Below, one piece after another: positions 32,267 to 39,755 of a stretch of DNA of 43,659 bases. A program made the position numbers and the translations under genes. Below the pieces are notes generated by a model. That model ran no database searches, was not told the DNA's origin, and saw only the letters and a program-made list of their open reading frames with translations. Origin of the DNA: an uncultured Dorea sp. (lineage in GTDB: Bacteria > Bacillota > Clostridia > Lachnospirales > Lachnospiraceae); assembly GCA_947063855.1 (NCBI GenBank), contig CAMSTW010000025.1, forward strand, positions 1 to 43,659, given 5' to 3'. Numbering within the stretch: the stretch's first letter is position 1; each line of letters starts with the position of its first letter.

Positions 32267-33523
32267 ATGAATATAGGGAAAAGAGCAGTGATAAATGGTA
32301 TCTTCTGGCTGTTGCCGGGGCTGGCCGCCGGGGTGATCCTGGTGGCGGTTTTGAGCTGGCATGAATACCGGACGGTGGCAGGAATTGCGGGTCTGGTGGT
32401 TGAGGCGGATGCCGCGGGCGGGAATGATTCTTTCCTGTCAGAGCCTGATTCCTCTGTGCAGGACCAGAGCAGCGGGGGAAATCGAAATGGGGATACGTTA
32501 TCGGATGCCTTTGCCCGGAGCCTTAGGGGAAATACAGAAGATGGCGGAGAAGCATTTCTGGAAGCCTTTGGTTACCGGCCGATGCGAAACTGGGGCTCGT
32601 ATCTTCCTTTTGCCGTAATCATCGCTGTACTGCTCTTTCAATTGGCGGGCTTTATCACATTCAGGATATGGTGGAGGGAAACCAGGCGGGTGAAGAACCG
32701 GACTTTGGAATTAACAGAATATATCAGGGCGGTAAATGCGGGAGAGGGAGCCGTGCTGAGCCGTAATGAAGACGAGTTCTCCCATCTGGAAGATGAGATC
32801 TATAAGACTGTGATGAGGCTGCAGAGTACGAAAGAGGATGCCGTCAAGAACCACGAAGTCCTGGCGGAGCGTATTGCGGATATTGCCCATCAGTTAAAGA
32901 CGCCGCTGACCTCCATGTCGCTTATGACGGAGCTTCTTTTAGAGTATCAGACTGTTGAGACAGAAGAATATCTAAGCCGGTTGGCAGGCCAGATCGAACG
33001 GCTGAAAAATCTGGTATCCGGCCTGCTGTCACTGGCGAAGCTCGATTCCCATGGGATCCTGTTCCACAGGGAGAAGCTTTTCCTGACGGAGCTTCTGGAG
33101 TCTGTACAGGAGTCTCTCCGGGAGGTGCTGTCAAAGCGGCAGATTACATTTGCCATAGAAGGTGGAGGCTCAGAGAATGTCGGATGCTGTATCTATGCAG
33201 ACCGCCAGTGGACGGAAGAGGCGCTGCTTAATGTCCTGAAGAATTGTGCGGAACATACGCCGGATGAGGGAAGGATTACAGCCTCGTGCACGCAGAATCC
33301 CATCTATACGGAACTTCGGATTGAAGACGGCGGCAATGGATTTGCAGCGAAGGATCTTCCGCACATATTCGAGCGGTTTTACCGCGGAGAGGGCGCCGGC
33401 AAAGATAATGCGGGTATCGGGCTGGCGCTTGCGAAGGCCGTGCTGGAAGAACAGAACGGGTATCTGTATGCGGAAAATACAGCAGACGGACACGCCTGTT
33501 TTCGGATGAAATGGTATGCATAA
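32267..33523 (+). CDS. Sensor histidine kinase 1
   Basis: A 418-residue kinase. Two membrane helices (residues about 10-31 and 111-132) enclose an 80-residue outside segment rich in Ser, Gly, Asp and Glu. A HAMP-like linker follows, then the dimerisation helix with H208 (DIAHQLKTPLTSMSL) and the ATPase domain with LLNVLKNCAEHTPDEG, EDGGNGFAAKDLPHIFERFYRGEG and GIGLALAKAVLEEQNG. The D-x-G box reads DGG, a slight variant. It pairs with the regulator at 31478. AAGGAGAAGG precedes the ATG. The outer segment is too short and low in complexity to suggest a ligand. Confidence 0.9.
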   Translation: MNIGKRAVINGIFWLLPGLAAGVILVAVLSWHEYRTVAGIAGLVVEADAAGGNDSFLSEPDSSVQDQSSGGNRNGDTLSDAFARSLRGNTEDGGEAFLEAFGYRPMRNWGSYLPFAVIIAVLLFQLAGFITFRIWWRETRRVKNRTLELTEYIRAVNAGEGAVLSRNEDEFSHLEDEIYKTVMRLQSTKEDAVKNHEVLAERIADIAHQLKTPLTSMSLMTELLLEYQTVETEEYLSRLAGQIERLKNLVSGLLSLAKLDSHGILFHREKLFLTELLESVQESLREVLSKRQITFAIEGGGSENVGCCIYADRQWTEEALLNVLKNCAEHTPDEGRITASCTQNPIYTELRIEDGGNGFAAKDLPHIFERFYRGEGAGKDNAGIGLALAKAVLEEQNGYLYAENTADGHACFRMKWYA

Positions 33524-33612
33524 ATTTCCAGGACATCATTGGTTACAAAAGAAGCGTGTTGTCTGGATTAATAAAGAAAATTAAGCGGTGAGATATGGAG
33601 AGAACAAAAGCT

Positions 33613-34302
33613 ATGCAGAAAGTATTAATCGTAGAAGACGACCAGGACTTGAATATGTCTCTTAGGTATGCCATAGAGAAGAAGGGATATCCCGCGGTAT
33701 CGGCATGTTCCATCCAGGAAGCGAAAGAGATTTGCAGAAAAGAGATTCCGCTTCTCGTCCTGCTTGATGTCAATCTCCCCGATGGGGAAGGCTTTGGGTT
33801 ATGCCGTTGGGTGAAGGCGCAGAAAGAAGTACCGGTTCTGTTTCTGACGGCCCGTGACCTGGAAGAAGATGTCCTCGCCGGTTACGACCTGGGAGCGGAC
33901 GATTACGTGACGAAACCATTTTCCATGAAAATATTATTGAGGAAGATGGAGGTAATCCTGAAGCGGATTGCCGGAGGACAGTCGGAGACACCTGCGGAAA
34001 ATAACCGGATATTTGACGACGGATATCTGAAAATAGATCTGGACAATGCGAAAGTCGGAGCGAACGGAAAGGACATAAGCATTACGCCTACGGAATTACG
34101 GCTTCTTAGGGAATTCATCCTGAATCAGGGGAGGCTTCTTACCTATAATGTCCTGTTAGAGCATCTGTGGGAGAACGGCGGACAGTTTGTAGACAGGCAC
34201 GCGCTGGCGGTGAACGTCAACCGCTTAAGGGGCAAGATTGAGGATGAGGATCACAAATATATTTCGAATGTATATGGGATGGGATACCAATGGATTGGAT
34301 AG
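33613..34302 (+). CDS. OmpR/PhoB-family response regulator 2
   Basis: A 229-residue regulator: receiver (QKVLIVEDDQD, phosphoacceptor D52 in LLDVNLPDG, K in YVTKPFS) and winged-helix domain (SITPTELRLLREFILNQGRLLTYNVLLEHLW, ending NVYGMGYQWIG). It is a clear paralogue of the regulator at 31478. An ATG at 33595 is in frame, but its GGTGAG is only 2 nt away, so the ATG at 33613 after GGAGAGA is preferred with moderate certainty. It overlaps the kinase gene by 13 nt. Together with the ABC genes that start at 35434 it resembles Bce-type resistance modules, and the TGTGATT repeats before the ABC gene are likely binding sites. Confidence 0.88.
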   Translation: MQKVLIVEDDQDLNMSLRYAIEKKGYPAVSACSIQEAKEICRKEIPLLVLLDVNLPDGEGFGLCRWVKAQKEVPVLFLTARDLEEDVLAGYDLGADDYVTKPFSMKILLRKMEVILKRIAGGQSETPAENNRIFDDGYLKIDLDNAKVGANGKDISITPTELRLLREFILNQGRLLTYNVLLEHLWENGGQFVDRHALAVNVNRLRGKIEDEDHKYISNVYGMGYQWIG

Positions 34303-35216
34303 CGGCAGGAGCGGTGATATTTGCCGGAGGGACGGCGGCAGTTTCTCTGTGGCGGATGTATCGGATGAAAAGAGAAGTCTGGCATTTTACGGAACAGGTA
34401 GAGCGCGGGCTTGACGATATCATCTCCGGCAAAGGTTTTCAGGAAACCGGGGAGAGTGAGAAGGATTCCCTGTGGGGAAGATGCAGTGAGAAGCTGTGGA
34501 GAGTACAGCACATCTGGATGAGGAAGGAAGCGGCGAATGTCCGGGAAAAGCAACTGATGAAGGAGCTGATCTCGGACATTTCCCATCAGACCCGTACGCC
34601 CATTGCCAATATGCGCCTGTATCTGGAATTCCTGCAGGAGGAAGAGGTGTCCGGGAGGGGCAGGGAGTTCCTTTCCCATCTGGAAGGGCAGACAAAGAAG
34701 CTTGACTTCCTGCTTAAGAGCATGGTTAAGATGTCCCGTCTGGAGGCAGGGATCATCCAGATTCATAAGGAGCAGGCGAGGATATACGATACCATAGCCG
34801 GGGCGGTGGGGGAGATCGTGCCGTCGGCGGCGAAGAAGCAGATCCGGCTGTCTGTGGATTGCGGCGAGGAACTGGAAGTCAGACATGACCGGAAGTGGAC
34901 GGAGGAAGCCATATTCAATATCCTGGATAATGCCGTGAAATATACCGAACCGGGCGGGCGTATCCATGTCATGGTCAGGCGTCAGGAAGTATTTACGAAG
35001 ATCAGCGTGCGGGATACGGGGAAAGGGATTGCCAGAGAGCGGCAGGCAGAGATATTTTCCCGGTTTTACCGGGAGCCGGAGGTTCATGGGCAAAGCGGGA
35101 TTGGGATTGGCTTGTATCTTGCCAGGAAGATCCTGGAACTGCAGGACGGATATATTGAAGTCCGGTCAGAGGTTGGGGAAGGGGCGGAGTTTTCGATGTA
35201 CCTGCCGGGAAGATGA
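34290..35216 (+). CDS. Sensor histidine kinase 2 (reduced sensor, Bce-like)
   Basis: A 308-residue kinase with only one predicted membrane helix (residues about 4-22) and almost no outside part. H99 lies in DISHQTRTPIANMRLYLEFL. The ATPase domain has IFNILDNAVKYTEPGG, VRDTGKGIARERQAEIFSRFYREP and GIGIGLYLARKILELQDG. The short N-terminus implies that it does not bind a ligand by itself; in Bce-type systems the kinase reads the activity of the partner ABC transporter. The start overlaps the regulator gene by 13 nt. An ABC ATPase and a large permease follow 217 bp downstream. Confidence 0.9.
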   Translation: MDWIAAGAVIFAGGTAAVSLWRMYRMKREVWHFTEQVERGLDDIISGKGFQETGESEKDSLWGRCSEKLWRVQHIWMRKEAANVREKQLMKELISDISHQTRTPIANMRLYLEFLQEEEVSGRGREFLSHLEGQTKKLDFLLKSMVKMSRLEAGIIQIHKEQARIYDTIAGAVGEIVPSAAKKQIRLSVDCGEELEVRHDRKWTEEAIFNILDNAVKYTEPGGRIHVMVRRQEVFTKISVRDTGKGIARERQAEIFSRFYREPEVHGQSGIGIGLYLARKILELQDGYIEVRSEVGEGAEFSMYLPGR

Positions 35217-35318
35217 AAGGGGGCTCTGAATCAACCTGTGAAGTGAAGGAGATGGGATGAACAGTTGTTTTCACCGGGAAAACTTCGGGAGCATCAGCCG
35301 GGAACGGATGGTGCTTTT

Positions 35319-35342
35319 AAAAATCACAGTTTTGTGATTTTT
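35319..35342. promoter_or_regulatory. Inverted repeat operator upstream of the ABC exporter promoter
   Basis: Perfect 10-bp arms AAAAATCACA and TGTGATTTTT separated by GTTT. The right arm recurs as a direct copy at 35360-35369. The first site ends 5 bp before the -35 box. Binding by response regulator 2 is the simplest reading; a weak terminator for the upstream kinase gene is an alternative. Confidence 0.55.
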
Positions 35343-35347
35343 CCGGA

Positions 35348-35376
35348 TTGTGACTGCTTTGTGATTTTTCTATGAT
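35348..35376 (+). promoter_or_regulatory. Promoter of the ABC exporter genes, with operator half-site in the spacer
   Basis: TTGTGA at 35348-35353, a 17 bp spacer and TATGAT at 35371-35376. The spacer contains TTTGTGATTTTTC (35358-35370), a direct copy of 35331-35343. GTGA cores stand at 35334, 35350 and 35361, the last two 11 bp apart, about one helix turn. Confidence 0.6.
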
Positions 35377-35433
35377 ATTCTGGTCTTACAAAAAGGATAG
35401 CAGTATCCGTGTTATCCATAAGGAGGTAGAGAA

Positions 35434-36123
35434 ATGGAATCATGGATTGTTGAGACAAAAGGATTAAAGAAATATTACAAACTGGGAGACAACACCGTAA
35501 AAGCTCTGGACGGCGTGGACTTTCGGGTAAGAGAGCAGGAATTTGTGGCGATCATCGGAAAGTCCGGCAGCGGAAAGAGCACCCTGCTCCACATGGTCGG
35601 CGGCTTAGACACCCCAACGGAAGGAGAAGTCATCGTGGCAGGCAGGAGCCTTAACGGTCTTACCAAGGAGGAACTGGCCATTTTCCGGCGGCGGAAGGTC
35701 GGATTCATATTCCAGAATTACAATCTCGTTCCGGAGCTGAACATATACGAAAATATCGTACTGCCCATCGAACTTGACGGAAAGCGGATTGATCACAGTT
35801 TCGTGGAAGGGCTCTTAGACGTCCTGAAACTGACGGAAAAGCGGGAGGCTTATCCTGGCAACCTGTCGGGCGGACAGCAGCAGAGGGCGGCGATTGCAAG
35901 GGCGATTGCCTCCAAACCTGCAATCATCCTTGCGGACGAGCCCACCGGGAATCTGGATACGGCGTCGGGGCATGACGTGCTGGGGCTGCTCAAGACCGTG
36001 GCGAAGCAATTTCAGCAGACCATCGTCCTGATCACCCACGACCAGGACATCGCACAGCTTGCCGACCGGATTGTATGTATCGAAGACGGAAAGATTCGGA
36101 AAGGAAGTGATCTCCATGCTTAG
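35434..36123 (+). CDS. ABC transporter ATP-binding protein (MacB/BceA type)
   Basis: A 229-residue ATPase of the LolD/MacB/BceA class. Visible motifs are Walker A GKSGSGKST (residues 42-50), Q-loop region FIFQNYNLVPELNIYENI, signature LSGGQQQR, Walker B IILADEPTGN and the switch His in LITHDQD. It powers the FtsX-type permease whose gene overlaps its end by 8 nt. GGAGG precedes the ATG. Its promoter carries repeats that may respond to the two-component pair just upstream. Such exporters often remove or sense antimicrobial peptides in Bacillota. Confidence 0.94.
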   Translation: MESWIVETKGLKKYYKLGDNTVKALDGVDFRVREQEFVAIIGKSGSGKSTLLHMVGGLDTPTEGEVIVAGRSLNGLTKEELAIFRRRKVGFIFQNYNLVPELNIYENIVLPIELDGKRIDHSFVEGLLDVLKLTEKREAYPGNLSGGQQQRAAIARAIASKPAIILADEPTGNLDTASGHDVLGLLKTVAKQFQQTIVLITHDQDIAQLADRIVCIEDGKIRKGSDLHA

Positions 36124-38755
36124 GAATAACAATATGCAGGTCATCGCCCGCATGGCGGGACGCTCCCTTAGAAGCCACAGGCAGCGAAGCTTTACGATGA
36201 TTCTGGCGGTCCTTCTGTCTTCCTTCATGCTTTTTAGCGTAATGACCGTAGGCACGACTTATTTTAAAATGCACAGGCTTGAGAATCTCCGTATGAGCGG
36301 AGGCGATTTTGATGCAATCATGTACGGCGTCACCAGGGAACAGAAAAAGAACTGTGAGGAGAACCCGGATATCCGCACGTTTGGAGTCAGCGCCATGTCA
36401 GGGTATATCGAGGAGACAGAATTTGACAGTACGCCCAATGTGTCGCTTTGCTGGGCGGACGATATCTGGTGGAATGAGATCATGGCTCCGGCGCGGGAGT
36501 GGGTGAAGGGAGACTATCCCAAAGAAGTAAACGAGGTCATGGTCACAGAGTATGCACTGGAGAAATGCGGTTTTCAAGGGCTTGGAATCGGAGATGAGTT
36601 TTCTGCCGTTTACGGTGTGAGAGGCGAAAAGCAGGAAATGACCTTTCGTATCTGCGGAATCTGGGACGGCTATGGTGATAAAAGTATGTTTTTTGTGTCG
36701 GAGAAATTCTACCAGAAGACGGGATATGAGCTGTCGGACGTCGCTTCCGGGCGTATCTGTCTGAAATTTGAGAAAAAGCTGATTACACAGAAGATGCAGG
36801 ATGCGTTTATAGAGTCCATGAATCTGGGCAAACAGCAGAGAGTGCTTTTTACGATGGACAGCGCGTTTTCGGTGCGGATACTCTGTGGGATTGCTGGGCT
36901 TGTCCTTGTAACATGTCTGTGTGCCTACCTTCTTATCTACAATATCCTGTATCTGTCCGTGGCGGGAAATATCCGTTATTATGGCTTATTGCAGACCATC
37001 GGGATGACGGGAAGGCAGATCAGGCAGCTGGTGCGGCGGCAAATGCTTCTGATCGGCGGGATGGGGCTTTCTGGCGGCGTCCTGCTGGGCGGCGGCGTGT
37101 CGTTTTTCGTAGTTCCGTCGGTGGTGAAGGCTCTGGGCGTCCATCTGGGCAAGGGCGGGGAGATTACCGTAGCATTTCATCCCGGGATTCTGGCGCTGAC
37201 GGTGTTGATTACGGCAGTTACGGTCTGCGTTGCCGGGAGGAAACCGGCGAAAATGGCTGTGGCGTGTTCGCCTGTGGAGGCGCTGGGATACCGTCCGGCG
37301 GCCAGCGCTCCATCAAGTCCAGGACTTCGGTTTCTGACTGGACGGAACACTAGGGTGAGGAAGAAGAGTAAGAGGTGCAATCGCAGCGGTAATGTTATGA
37401 GGCAAGTAAGCCCGGCAGGAAGAATCCGGCGCATGGCAATGGAGCAGATTACAAAGGACAAGAAAAAATCAGGGATTGTTATGCTGTCGCTGGCAGCAGC
37501 CATGTCCGTGTTCCTGTGCATGGCGACGCTTCTTGCGTCGCAGGCGGCAAGGGAGTACAATTCCATCTACCGTGATTTTGACATGGTGATAAAAAATGAT
37601 ACCCTCCAGAAAGAAAATAAGGAAGAGCGTGTTCAGATCTTCGGCGGGGAGGTTATGGAGAAATTAAATGAAATCGACGGCATTGAAGAGATCAACCCGC
37701 TGATTTATACGGAGATTACCGTACCCTGGGAGCCTGTATTTGCCGATCAATGGATGAGAGAATTTTACGATATGTGGATGAACATTCCCTATGAGGACGA
37801 TATCGAGGAATATAAAGAATTTCCGGAAAACTTCGGCTCCTCCCTTGTAGGAATCAGCAAGGCAGATTTTGAGGCGCTGAACGAAATGCTGGAACAGCCG
37901 GCAGACGAAGAAGATTTCTTAAGCGGGAAGACCTGTCTTTTGTACCAGAACGGCCTGGATTTGGAAAACGGCGAGGTAAAAGGCGAGAACGTCACCTGTA
38001 CGGAGTATGGGAATCAGGAAAATGCACGTACATTTGAAATCGCCGGACTGGTGGATGACAACACATATACGGCATTGCTTGGATACCCGCCAACCATCAT
38101 CGTAAGCCGTCAGGCGGTGGAGAGCTTTGCGGATGAACCTGTTATATTCAAAATGGGCGTCCGGTACAAGGAAGAGAAATCACGCCAGAGTATCCGGGAG
38201 CGCATATTGCAGACAGTAAACGGCTATCAGCCGTCAAAGGAGTACAAAGAGACAGAATCAGCCGTCCTTGGCGTGATGGAAGGCTGCCCGTATTCCAGAG
38301 ATTATTCCTATGAATCCAGGATGAAGACGATGGAAGAGGTGAAAAGGGCGCAGGGAAATATGATGGAGATAGGAATTGGAGCTGCTTTCATCCTTGCATT
38401 GATTGGAGTGATGAATTACATCAATACATTTCTCGGAAATATCCAGAACAGGCGGGCAGAGATTGCCATACTCGAAAGCATCGGGATGACGGGGCGGCAG
38501 GTGAAGCGGATGCTGCTGACGGAGGGCCTTATGTACGCCGCGGGCGCATGGGCAGTCACAGCAGTCTGCGGAACTGCCGTGACGTATCTGATCTACCAGT
38601 CCATGAACTATATGGGCGCCGGGTTTATGATACCGGTATTGCCTGTGGCGGGGATGATGATACTGTCCGGGGTAATCTGTGTAAGCATACCGGCCGCCGC
38701 GTACCATATGATTGAGAAGGAAGGGATTGTGGAGTATATTGTGATGCCGTGTTAG
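36116..38755 (+). CDS. FtsX-like ABC transporter permease, two FtsX domains
   Basis: An 879-residue permease. An N-terminal helix (residues about 28-48) is followed by an outside domain, a first FtsX domain with three helices (about 250-400) carrying the family segment GLLQTIGMTGRQIRQLVRRQ, a linker with RRMAMEQITKDKKK before a second helix near 460, a second large outside domain rich in Asp and Glu, and a final FtsX domain (about 755-875) with ILESIGMTGRQVKRMLLTEG. The frame extends upstream to 36059, but AAGGAAG 8 nt before 36116 and overlap with the ATPase stop fix the start. It belongs to the MacB/BceB superfamily. Substrate is unknown; peptides are likely. Confidence 0.9.
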   Translation: MLRNNNMQVIARMAGRSLRSHRQRSFTMILAVLLSSFMLFSVMTVGTTYFKMHRLENLRMSGGDFDAIMYGVTREQKKNCEENPDIRTFGVSAMSGYIEETEFDSTPNVSLCWADDIWWNEIMAPAREWVKGDYPKEVNEVMVTEYALEKCGFQGLGIGDEFSAVYGVRGEKQEMTFRICGIWDGYGDKSMFFVSEKFYQKTGYELSDVASGRICLKFEKKLITQKMQDAFIESMNLGKQQRVLFTMDSAFSVRILCGIAGLVLVTCLCAYLLIYNILYLSVAGNIRYYGLLQTIGMTGRQIRQLVRRQMLLIGGMGLSGGVLLGGGVSFFVVPSVVKALGVHLGKGGEITVAFHPGILALTVLITAVTVCVAGRKPAKMAVACSPVEALGYRPAASAPSSPGLRFLTGRNTRVRKKSKRCNRSGNVMRQVSPAGRIRRMAMEQITKDKKKSGIVMLSLAAAMSVFLCMATLLASQAAREYNSIYRDFDMVIKNDTLQKENKEERVQIFGGEVMEKLNEIDGIEEINPLIYTEITVPWEPVFADQWMREFYDMWMNIPYEDDIEEYKEFPENFGSSLVGISKADFEALNEMLEQPADEEDFLSGKTCLLYQNGLDLENGEVKGENVTCTEYGNQENARTFEIAGLVDDNTYTALLGYPPTIIVSRQAVESFADEPVIFKMGVRYKEEKSRQSIRERILQTVNGYQPSKEYKETESAVLGVMEGCPYSRDYSYESRMKTMEEVKRAQGNMMEIGIGAAFILALIGVMNYINTFLGNIQNRRAEIAILESIGMTGRQVKRMLLTEGLMYAAGAWAVTAVCGTAVTYLIYQSMNYMGAGFMIPVLPVAGMMILSGVICVSIPAAAYHMIEKEGIVEYIVMPC

Positions 38756-38807
38756 GAGTATGAGTATATTATTGCAGAAATTTTGCAGAAATTTTTATGA
38801 ATATCAA

Positions 38808-38836
38808 TTGACAGTGAGGTATATTTACGTTAATAT
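38808..38836 (+). promoter_or_regulatory. Strong promoter of the small RNA / DUF3800 unit
   Basis: A consensus TTGACA at 38808-38813, a 17 bp spacer and TAATAT at 38831-38836, predicting a start of transcription near 38843. It is among the best promoters in the window. Confidence 0.7.
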
Positions 38837-38842
38837 TAACAT

Positions 38843-38926
38843 ATGAATAAGTCAGTGGTATCACTGATTGGGCTGGTCGAAAGACCCTGGTCCACCGAAC
38901 GGCGGGGAATTTCCCCGCTATTTTTG
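38843..38926 (+). ncRNA. Candidate structured RNA upstream of a DUF3800 gene
   Basis: About 84 nt between a strong promoter and an intrinsic terminator, ending 35 nt before the DUF3800 start codon. Three hairpins are visible: an 8-bp stem at 38850-38869 (core TCAGTG/CACTGA, loop GTAT), a hairpin at 38871-38893 built on GGTC-GAAA-GACC, a GNRA tetraloop, and the terminator stem at 38902-38918. CTGGTC occurs twice (38873 and 38887). Structured RNAs near DUF3800 genes are known from comparative-genomics surveys under the name DUF3800 motifs; which class this might be cannot be judged here. It may be an independent small RNA or a leader with attenuation. Confidence 0.6.
38902..38925 (+). terminator. 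Intrinsic terminator between the small RNA and the DUF3800 gene
   Basis: A perfect stem GCGGGGA / TCCCCGC with a 3-nt loop, followed by TA and TTTTT. Transcripts must read through it to express the DUF3800 gene unless another promoter is used. Confidence 0.8.
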
Positions 38927-38961
38927 TCAGGGAAATCAAAGAGGGATGAAGGAAATAATCT

Positions 38962-39642
38962 ATGGCTGAAAAGATTTTAAGTGTTTTTATAGATGAATCA
39001 GGTGATTTTGGGCCATATGATTTTCATGCGCCATATTATCTGGTTGCAATGGTCTTACATAATCAGGATGTTGATATTAGTAAAAATATTGAGGATTTGG
39101 AGAGTCATTTGACAAACATTGGATATAAACAGCATGCCATCCATACGGGACCGTTGATCCGCAGGGAATCCGTTTATGCCAATGATCTTATGGAAGAACG
39201 CAAAAGGCTTTTTAACGCATTATTTAATTTTACCCGTAAATTGAATTTATATTATGTTTGTGCCAAAATACGGAAAGATGAATGTCCGGATGCAATTACG
39301 TTAACAGCGAGAATATCAAAAGTGATTGCAGGAATACTTAAAGATCATCGAAATTTTCTGGAGCGGTTTAACCGCATTATAGTCTATTATGACAATGGGC
39401 AGATTGAACTTACTAAGATTCTGATTTCTGTTTTTAATACACTTTATACCCATGTAGAGTTCCGAAAAGTAAAACCTGTAGATTATAAATTGTTTCAGGC
39501 GGCTGACCTGATTTGTACGATGGAACTACTTGCGGAAAAAGCAGAGTCTAATTCATTTTCAAGGTCGGAACAAGAATTCTTTTGTTCAATACGTGACTTT
39601 AAAAAGAACTATCTTAAGCCATTATTGAAGAAACATTTATAA
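38962..39642 (+). CDS. DUF3800 domain protein
   Basis: A 226-residue soluble protein of family DUF3800, recognised by the start SVFIDESGDFG (D11, E12, D15), the middle IIVYYDNGQ (D144) and the late KLFQAADLICTMELLAEK (D182). The spacing of acidic residues at the ends of predicted strands suggests a metal-dependent nuclease-like site, which is inference. The gene is visibly richer in A and T than its neighbours, a sign of transfer. GAGGGATGAAGGA lies before the ATG. It follows a small structured RNA under a common promoter. It is inserted between two ABC exporter loci and has no partner gene besides the RNA. Function in the cell is unknown. Confidence 0.85.
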   Translation: MAEKILSVFIDESGDFGPYDFHAPYYLVAMVLHNQDVDISKNIEDLESHLTNIGYKQHAIHTGPLIRRESVYANDLMEERKRLFNALFNFTRKLNLYYVCAKIRKDECPDAITLTARISKVIAGILKDHRNFLERFNRIIVYYDNGQIELTKILISVFNTLYTHVEFRKVKPVDYKLFQAADLICTMELLAEKAESNSFSRSEQEFFCSIRDFKKNYLKPLLKKHL

Positions 39643-39709
39643 ATTCATGAATCGTTCCTCTGATTCCTCTTTTCTGTTGGTTTTCGATTTCTGGCCGGAT
39701 GGAGCACTA

Positions 39710-39746
39710 GGGCTGACGGAAGCATAGCATGGTTTCCGGTCAGCCC
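39710..39746. other. Hairpin between convergent DUF3800 and FtsX genes
   Basis: GGGCTGAC-GGAA pairs with TTCC-GGTCAGCCC around a 10-nt loop. Neither flank has a clear T-run, so it may be a weak or factor-assisted terminator, or may protect the 3' ends of the two mRNAs. Confidence 0.5.
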
Positions 39747-39755
39747 GTCATTCAT

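Noticed and set aside
36913-37353. A Gly/Arg-rich 146-codon plus-strand frame
   Set aside because: It lies within the permease gene in another frame, and the permease frame has clear FtsX motifs over the same bases.
38843-38961. The DUF3800 leader as a metabolite riboswitch
   Set aside because: It matches no riboswitch class I know, and the downstream gene is not metabolic. It was kept as a structured RNA of unknown function.
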